Assembly (NCBI GenBank): GCA_964573725.1
Contig: CAZNLJ010000007.1
Coordinates: 90,307-154,306, forward strand
Direction: 5' to 3'
Origin: UBA6168 sp964573725
Lineage (GTDB): Bacteria > Bacteroidota > Bacteroidia > Chitinophagales > Saprospiraceae
DNA length: 64,000 nucleotides
The notes under the pieces were generated by a model. That model was not told where the DNA came from and made no database searches. It was given only the letters and a program-made list of their open reading frames with translations. Below are positions 54,952 through 61,203 of this stretch, in pieces (position 1 is the stretch's first letter; every line of letters begins with the position of its first letter). The translations under genes were made by a program, and so were the position numbers.

Positions 54952-56625
54952 ATGAAAAAGTCAATCTTACAACTGACAACGCTGATGTTGTCTTCCCTTG
55001 TGTTCTTTTCCGCCTGCAAGAAAGACGAGGACGGGATGCCCACCAGCACGGAGGCGAATATCACTTCCTTTGCGTTCGAATCCTTGAATCCCGTGGTCAA
55101 TGCCGTTATATCCGGCACCAACATCACCGCGGAAGTGCCGTTCGGTACCGATATCACCGCATTGGCACCGACCATCAAGGTGTCCGCCGGCGCGCGGGTA
55201 AGTCCGGCGAGCGGCCTGCCGCGTGATTTCAGCACGCCGGTGAGTTACACCGTGACCGCCCAGGACGGCAGTACGACGAAGGACTATACGGTCACGGTCG
55301 TCGCGCTCGATCCTGACGAGGCGGTCATCAGCGGTTTTGCGATTCCGGAGGCGACCAGTGTGGAGATCGACCAGCTGGCCAAGACCATATCGGTCAAGGT
55401 CTATGATGGTACCGATGTGACGGCCTTGGTCCCGACCATTACCACCATTCCGGCCGGCGCTACCCTCGAGCCCGCTTCGGGTGTCGCACAGGACTTCAGC
55501 AGTCCCGTCACCTATTCGGTCACCTTCGGCAACATCGGCACTACCTACACCGTGACGGTGGAATTCATCCGGGTCGGGATGGACATCGACAATGCGACCG
55601 TGCAATTCGCCGGGAACGTGCTCTCCGCCACCTTGCCGAATGAATTGAGCAGCATGGGTGACAACGAGCGGGGTGCCTCGATGAATTCCACCCATGTATA
55701 TGTGGCCAGCAAAAGTGCCAACGACATATTCTATTACAATGTGGACGGTTCCAGTGTAGCCGCAGGCACCCTCAAGAAAACGGATGTCGGCGGCAATACC
55801 ATCGTCAGCGGCGGGATTTTCGGATTATCGGACGTCGTCGCGACCGAAAACGGCATCCTGGCCTCCAACATGAACTGGGACGGCGGAGAATTCCGGGTAT
55901 ACCGTTGGGCGGACAACAATGCCGATGCGGAGCTTTTCCTCAGCATACCCGCACTCGATCCGGCGGACGGCAGTTCCACCATCCGTTTCGGCGACCAGCT
56001 CAACTTCGTAGGGGACCCGTACGGCAACGGCCGGCTGGTACTCATGGCATTTCCGGGATTCAACTCCGTAGCCAGCAACACCCGGGTGTTCTGGTGGCAG
56101 GTCAGCGGTGGACAGATACAAAGCACTACGCCGAACATCATCCAATTGAAGGACCTGGTGAAAGCAGGAAACTATGCCACGGCAGACATCCTCAGCATCG
56201 GCGGAGCGGATTACCTCCTGGTGAACGGAGCGGAAATGACACCTTCCATTTTCGACCTGGACGGCAACCGGCTGACCAATATCTCCACCGACGCCATTCC
56301 GGCCAGGACCATTTCCGCCAAAATTTTCGAATTCAACAACGCCACCTACCTGGCAACGGCATTGCCGGGAAGTGAGGGCTCGAACATCAAGGATGCCGGG
56401 CTGGCGCTTTACAACCTGTCCGGTGACAACCTGATCGAAGTGATGAACAGCATCACCCTGGAGAATGTGGAAGACCGGCTGGAAGGCACCTGGCCGATGG
56501 GTCAGAATGTCAACGGGAACGTGGCGGGGGATGTCAGTGTGGTGGTCGGCGCGAACGAGGTCACCCTGATGGCTTTTGCCACCAACAACGGGTTCATCGT
56601 GGTCAACGCCCCGATCAACAACTGA
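54952..56625 (+). CDS. Surface lipoprotein with DUF5018-like modules and a DUF4623-type module
   Basis: 557 residues from the ATG at 54952; lipoprotein signal SSLVFFSACKKDEDG. Two beta-sandwich modules of about 85 residues follow, each with an ITALxPTI ... VSPASG ... DFS motif (about 35-115 and 120-205), a pattern seen in DUF5018 proteins. From about 215 the chain becomes a single divergent DUF4623-type unit (MNSTHVYVASKSANDIFYY, ASNMNWDGGEFRVYRW, ATNNGFIVVNAP). It is directly behind susD (38 bases), the usual place for a surface glycan-binding protein. It links the Sus locus to the DUF4623 array gene upstream. Confidence 0.8.
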   Translation: MKKSILQLTTLMLSSLVFFSACKKDEDGMPTSTEANITSFAFESLNPVVNAVISGTNITAEVPFGTDITALAPTIKVSAGARVSPASGLPRDFSTPVSYTVTAQDGSTTKDYTVTVVALDPDEAVISGFAIPEATSVEIDQLAKTISVKVYDGTDVTALVPTITTIPAGATLEPASGVAQDFSSPVTYSVTFGNIGTTYTVTVEFIRVGMDIDNATVQFAGNVLSATLPNELSSMGDNERGASMNSTHVYVASKSANDIFYYNVDGSSVAAGTLKKTDVGGNTIVSGGIFGLSDVVATENGILASNMNWDGGEFRVYRWADNNADAELFLSIPALDPADGSSTIRFGDQLNFVGDPYGNGRLVLMAFPGFNSVASNTRVFWWQVSGGQIQSTTPNIIQLKDLVKAGNYATADILSIGGADYLLVNGAEMTPSIFDLDGNRLTNISTDAIPARTISAKIFEFNNATYLATALPGSEGSNIKDAGLALYNLSGDNLIEVMNSITLENVEDRLEGTWPMGQNVNGNVAGDVSVVVGANEVTLMAFATNNGFIVVNAPINN

Positions 56626-56640
56626 AAGGACAAATGAACA

Positions 56641-56700
56641 GGTGGGTTGTCCGGGCGGAAATGTGGCATGATGTTGTCGCGTCAGCCCGGGCGACCCATC
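56641..56700 (+). terminator. Long hairpin between the SGBP-like and GHL10 genes
   Basis: Arms 56641-56656 and 56685-56700 pair over 16 positions with two G-U pairs and one mismatch, around a 28-base loop. It starts 15 bases past the preceding stop. No T-tract. It could protect or end the upstream transcript. Confidence 0.45.
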
Positions 56701-56872
56701 TTATCCGGATGGAGGTAAGTCGGGAGCGGAACAGTCGCAACAGGTACATCCGGTTCTAACCGGCAGCGGAAGCCAGCGTATGCGGTATTCCGCCGTATCC
56801 GGGGAAGTTTCCGGTCGACAGCCCAATCCCAAGGCCTGCCGGCTATTGCCGGAGGCCCCATTTATCGAACAA

Positions 56873-58585
56873 ATGAAAAACATGTCATTCAACAAGGAAA
56901 TTCTCACCCGGACGATGCTGGTGACCACCTTCTTGTCCTTTTTCATGGTCACCTGTGCGAAAGAGGACGGAGGGAATCCGCAGTTGCGCAGCGATAAGCA
57001 GATCCTGTATTTTGCCTTTCAGGATGCGGAACCGCTGGTGGTGGCCACCATCGACGAGACGGCGAGAACCGTGACGGCCGTCCTTCCGCAAGGGGTGGAT
57101 ATCACCGCCTTGCGACCGACCATCACCGTCTCCGACGGGGCAACCGTCTCGCCGGCATCTGGCGAGGCCCGGGATTTCAGCGGCGGCGTCAACTACAAGA
57201 TTACGGCGGAGGATGGGTCGGTAGATGTCTATTTCGTGCAAGTCACCATCGAAAGCAACGCGAACGAACTATTCCAGTTCGACTTGCCGGATTTGTTCCA
57301 GCAGGGTAAGGTCACCGGGGATGCCGTATCGTTCACGTTGCCCTACGGCACCGACCTGACGGCGGTCACCGTGGAGGCGAGTTTCTCCGATGGCGCTACC
57401 CTGAATATCGATCCGGGCATGCCGGTGGACCTGACCGGTGTGTCTGCCATCGAGGTAAGGTCCGCGTTCGGGCAGACGCGTTCCTACGCCCTGGACATCA
57501 CGATGGAGGCGCAGGAAACAGGAGTCCGCGGTGTATGGCTGACCAATGTCGCCAGCGATGTCCTATCGTCCAAGAGCAAGATAGCGGAAGCCATGCAGCG
57601 ACTGGCGGACCTCAACTTCAATACGGTTTTCGTCGTGACCTGGAACAAGACCCAGACCCCCCATCCCAGTGCGGTCCTGGAGGCGGTCATAGACGATCCG
57701 ACGGTACAAACCCAGATGTTTCCGGGTCGGGATGTATTGCAGGAGGTGATAGACGAGGCCCATGCCCGGGGGTTGAAGGTAATCGCTTGGTTCGAGTACG
57801 GGTTTGCCGCCCAATACGGGGATGCGAACGGTGGCAGGAACGTTGTGTTGCAAAAGCATCCGGAATGGGAGAGCAGGGATGTGAACGGAGGCGTCGCAAA
57901 CCAGAACGGTTTTTATTGGATGAATGCATTTCACCCGGAAGTGCAGCAGTTCCTGTTGGACATGATGCTCGAGGTGGTGCAAAATTACGATGTCGACGGC
58001 ATACAGGGAGACGACCGACTGCCGGCGGTCACCACCACTTCCGGATACGACGACTACACGGTCGAACTGTACAAGAGCCAGCACAACGGCAATCCGCCGC
58101 CGGGGCAGGCCCAGCAACAGAGCTGGGTACAATGGCGTTCGGATATCCTATCCGATTATACCGATCGGATATACGATGAAGTGAAAGCCTTGAAACCGGA
58201 CTGTATCGTGTCCTTTTCCCCTTCCCCGTATTCCTTTTCCTTCTTCAACTATTGTCAGGACTGGCCGGTGTGGGTGGACCGGGGAAAAGTGGACATCCTA
58301 TGTCCGCAGCTATACCGACGGGACGACCAGGGCTTGGGCGTCTATTCCAGCCTGTTGACGACCAACCTGAGTTATGCGAACCAAAACAAGGACATCTATT
58401 ACCCGGGGGTATTGTTGCAGGTCGGGGGGTATGTACCCAATGAGAACTACCTGGTGGACGTGGTCCGGGAAAATCGGAAAAAAGGGGTAAAAGGGGAAGT
58501 GTTCTTTTTTTACGAAGGCGTGAAATTGCGGGAGAAGGCATTCCGGGCGGTATATCCGGGGAAAGCGATATTCCCAACGTTTTAA
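56873..58585 (+). CDS. GHL10-family glycoside hydrolase lipoprotein with DUF5018-like modules
   Basis: 570 residues from the ATG at 56873 (56882 also possible); lipoprotein signal TTFLSFFMVTCAKEDGG. Two beta-sandwich modules like those of the preceding protein (VDITALRPTI, TVSPASGEARDFS) occupy about 40-215. A TIM-barrel of the GHL10/DUF187 group follows: GVRGVWLTNV, FNTVFVVTWN, EAHARGLKVIAWFEYGF, WMNAFHPEVQQFLLDM, DVDGIQGDDR and VDILCPQLYRRD. The acidic residues in QGDDR and WFEYG are candidate catalytic groups. It is probably the surface enzyme of the Sus locus; the glycan is unknown. Confidence 0.85.
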   Translation: MKNMSFNKEILTRTMLVTTFLSFFMVTCAKEDGGNPQLRSDKQILYFAFQDAEPLVVATIDETARTVTAVLPQGVDITALRPTITVSDGATVSPASGEARDFSGGVNYKITAEDGSVDVYFVQVTIESNANELFQFDLPDLFQQGKVTGDAVSFTLPYGTDLTAVTVEASFSDGATLNIDPGMPVDLTGVSAIEVRSAFGQTRSYALDITMEAQETGVRGVWLTNVASDVLSSKSKIAEAMQRLADLNFNTVFVVTWNKTQTPHPSAVLEAVIDDPTVQTQMFPGRDVLQEVIDEAHARGLKVIAWFEYGFAAQYGDANGGRNVVLQKHPEWESRDVNGGVANQNGFYWMNAFHPEVQQFLLDMMLEVVQNYDVDGIQGDDRLPAVTTTSGYDDYTVELYKSQHNGNPPPGQAQQQSWVQWRSDILSDYTDRIYDEVKALKPDCIVSFSPSPYSFSFFNYCQDWPVWVDRGKVDILCPQLYRRDDQGLGVYSSLLTTNLSYANQNKDIYYPGVLLQVGGYVPNENYLVDVVRENRKKGVKGEVFFFYEGVKLREKAFRAVYPGKAIFPTF

Positions 58586-58603
58586 GAAAAGGTATTCAGG
58601 AAA

Positions 58604-59541
58604 ATGAAACAGAAAGCAACTGCCATGGCCCGGACGATCCTGCTGTTACTATTGGGATTTGTGGTCCTGCCCGTGCTGGTTTGGCGATTCGATGCGCCGT
58701 TGACCGCGTGGCAAGTATCCATCTTGAAGACAGCGGCTTTGGGGACGGCCCTGACGGCCCTGGCCTGTTTTGTCGTGAGCCAACTGACGGGCAACTACAG
58801 CCAGGTGGACAAATTGTGGAGTCTCATGCCCATTGGCTATACCTGGTATTTCGCCTGGGCGGCGGAATTTGCCGGGCGGCAGGTCATCATGGCCATGCTG
58901 GTGACCATTTGGGGCTTGCGTTTGACGTACAATTTTTGGCGACGGGGAGGCTATCATTGGTTACCGTGGAAAGGGGAGGAGGACTACCGGTGGAAGGTCC
59001 TGCGGGAGCACCCGGTATTAAAAGGGAAATTCCGTTGGACCCTCTTCAATTTTTTTTCATCTCCATTTACCAGCAAGGATTGATCTTGCTGTTCACCTTA
59101 CCGGGGTTGAAGGCCATCACCGAGCCGGTAACCGATTTGGGTTGGCTTGACGGGGTGGCCGTTTTTCTGATGTTGTTTTTCATCGTAGTGGAAACAGTGG
59201 CGGACCAACAGCAATACGAGTTCCAAACCGCCAAGTATCGGTGGAAAGCCAAGGGGGGAGAAATGCCTGTGGAATATGCAGCGGGATTTTGCCGAACGGG
59301 ATTATGGCGTTGGATACGTCACCCGAATTATGCGGCGGAACAAGGTGTCTGGATTAGTTATTATCTTTTCAGTGTCGCTGCGACCGGTACTTGGATAAAC
59401 GGTTCCCTGTTGGGAGCGGTATTGTTGATGTTACTGTTCCAGGGAAGTGCGGATTTCAGTGAGGGAATATCCGAGCGGAAATATCCCGAATACCGGCGGT
59501 ATATGGAGACGGTGGGAAGGTTCCTGCCGAAGGTGATGTAA
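58604..59541 (+). pseudogene. DUF1295 / steroid 5-alpha-reductase-like membrane protein, single-base frameshift
   Basis: Two frames together make one complete family member of about 312 residues. The first part, from the ATG at 58604, has NYSQVDKLWSLMPIGYTWYF, IWGLRLTYNFWRRGGYH and EEDYRWKVLR. The second has IYQQGLILLFTLPGL, ETVADQQQYEFQT, GLWRWIRHPNYAAEQ and FSEGISERKYPEYRRY. The break falls at a run of eight T (59050-59057); nine would read through as NFFFISIYQ. All other motifs are intact, so a sequencing error or very recent mutation is as likely as true loss. It follows the GHL10 gene by 18 bases. Confidence 0.75.
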
Positions 59542-59573
59542 AAATGGTGGCCCAGCGATTTGGATACCGGTAT

Positions 59574-60653
59574 TTATCTGGCGATCAGTAGTTTGACAGG
59601 CAAGGAAATATCGTCTGCACTTTGCAGGAAGACGAGGAAGAGGCCGGGAGGGAGCTGGCTGCAATCGATAGGCGAATCAGGGTTCCAGGAGACCTGCTGC
59701 AGCAAGGTTCCATCCAGGGCGAGGATACGGACCACGGCCTCGGACAAGTCGTCGGAAGAAGCCTGAAGGCGGAAGAAAAGATTGGCGGGTTGGGGGGACA
59801 GCGTCAACACCACCCGGGCGGGCTGTTCGGGAGCGGGGACCTCCCGGGAAGCCACGAGGGGAGTGCAGGGTTGCGGGTTGTCGCTGCAATAAGTTCTCGA
59901 GGCGATGGTACAATCCAGGACAAAAGGGTTGGCTAGTCCATCCTGGTAAGCAGCGATGGACAAGGTCCGGGCGGATTCGAGGCTGTCGATGGGGTCGTCG
60001 TAATGCCATTGGCACAAGGTTTCCCGTTGGAGTTCGAAAAAAGCGGGATCGGCGGCATCCGCCTGTTGGCGATACATCGTGTAGAAGTAGAACATGGCCC
60101 TGGCGACATTGCCCTTATGGTCTTCACGGGGTTCGAAGGTGCCATTCCCGCGCTCACTATATTCATCGATCATACTTGTAGGAACGGAGGTCAACTCCTC
60201 ATCCAGCCTGAACCATTTAACGGTCTGCAGGTCGGGGACATCGGCATAGGGGTCATTTCCCCGTGCGGTATTGACCCCTGCGCGGGCGGGAAAGAGGTGG
60301 TGCATGTCACTTTTGGGGTTTCCCACATCCGCCCCTTTGCTCCTGGGGAAGGTATGTTCGCAATTGATGCCGTTGGCACTTCCGTTCATGAAAAGGGCGG
60401 TGGAGGGATCCTGGTCTGGGTAAAGCGGCAGGGAGAAGCCGGAATAAACACAGGAGACCGAACCGTTGTCATTGAAGATTTTGCTGTACAGGGTGTCCCG
60501 GGCCTCGTCGTAATCCAGCACATTCGTGGGTTTGAAATCGAAAACCAATTGTTCCAACAGGGATTGGCCGGAAAGGGTAGGGTAGAGCTGGGCTTGGGCG
60601 GAGGGAATCAGGCAGGAAACAAAGGCCAGGAAAGAAAAGTATGATTTGTGCAT
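59574..60653 (-). CDS. Secreted endonuclease I family nuclease with T9SS tail
   Basis: 359 residues from the ATG complementary to 60651-60653, giving the signal peptide FLAFVSCLIPSAQAQ. The nuclease core shows CEHTFPRS and DMHHLFPARAGVNTARGN, the conserved His/Asn metal site of the EndA/NucM family. The last 80 residues are a T9SS type A sorting domain (LTLSPQPANLFFRL to LPVKLLIAR). It degrades DNA outside the cell, for phosphate or nucleotide scavenging or biofilm turnover. It converges on the DUF1295 gene with 32 bases between. Confidence 0.9.
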   Translation of the reverse strand: MHKSYFSFLAFVSCLIPSAQAQLYPTLSGQSLLEQLVFDFKPTNVLDYDEARDTLYSKIFNDNGSVSCVYSGFSLPLYPDQDPSTALFMNGSANGINCEHTFPRSKGADVGNPKSDMHHLFPARAGVNTARGNDPYADVPDLQTVKWFRLDEELTSVPTSMIDEYSERGNGTFEPREDHKGNVARAMFYFYTMYRQQADAADPAFFELQRETLCQWHYDDPIDSLESARTLSIAAYQDGLANPFVLDCTIASRTYCSDNPQPCTPLVASREVPAPEQPARVVLTLSPQPANLFFRLQASSDDLSEAVVRILALDGTLLQQVSWNPDSPIDCSQLPPGLFLVFLQSADDISLPVKLLIAR

Positions 60654-60790
60654 GATTGGATAGGCTGATGATGAAGACTGTTTGCGACCGGATTTGGAAA
60701 CGCACCGGGGATGGGAAGATCCTCCCGGAGGGTCGGTAAGGTTGAGGTAAAACATCGTATTGGTTTTTTCGGGCTTACCCGAAAGGGCTT

Positions 60791-60798
60791 CAAAAGTA
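60791..60798 (-). promoter_or_regulatory. Probable -7 element of the nuclease gene
   Basis: Complement reads TACTTTTG, a match to TAnnTTTG identical to the pnt box. No TTTG lies at the right -33 distance. A leader of about 137 bases would precede the ATG. Confidence 0.4.
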
Positions 60799-60873
60799 GG
60801 AAAAACTGCTTTCAAGTGAGGCATATGAGGCGTGCTAAGATAAAGTCGAGCAAGATAAGTCACCGTATTTCCT

Positions 60874-60881
60874 TACCTTTG
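60874..60881 (+). promoter_or_regulatory. Probable -7 element of the repeat-protein gene
   Basis: TACCTTTG matches TAnnTTTG and is identical to the tRNA promoter box. The -33 half is not clear, and the coding start is over 300 bases downstream. Confidence 0.35.
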
Positions 60882-61203
60882 TAAAATAGATGCCAAGGCG
60901 TAATTGGTGTGCATGGTCAGGCTCCTGGACATTTGATACCTGATCCGGCCCGTGATTCAGCTTAAGTGAATGCGGGGGAAATCGGATCAATGTCTGAAGA
61001 TACACTCCGACGAATCAGACCCCTCCTCTATGTCAATGGGTTCGATAAGAACAGTGACATACTTGGCAGCATCCCACCCACCCACTTCCCCGGACCAATA
61101 GAAGACCCAGGTACAGGAAAGCCATCCTCCCAGGGATGCTGTACCTTTTTGGAACCCAAGCGAAAGGAACACGGCTACGAACTACACCGGTGAAGTCTTT
61201 TTT

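Larger units (their letters stand above)
60654..61203. other. 550-base region between divergent genes
   Basis: Leader DNA for the leftward nuclease and the rightward repeat protein. It contains one -7 type box for each direction (60791-60798 minus, 60874-60881 plus). The short open frames here have no protein character. Confidence 0.4.

Noticed and set aside
59050..59057. Programmed ribosomal frameshift at T8 in the DUF1295 gene
   Set aside because: The needed shift could occur on slippery T runs, but this family is not known to use one and the simpler explanation is a one-base loss.
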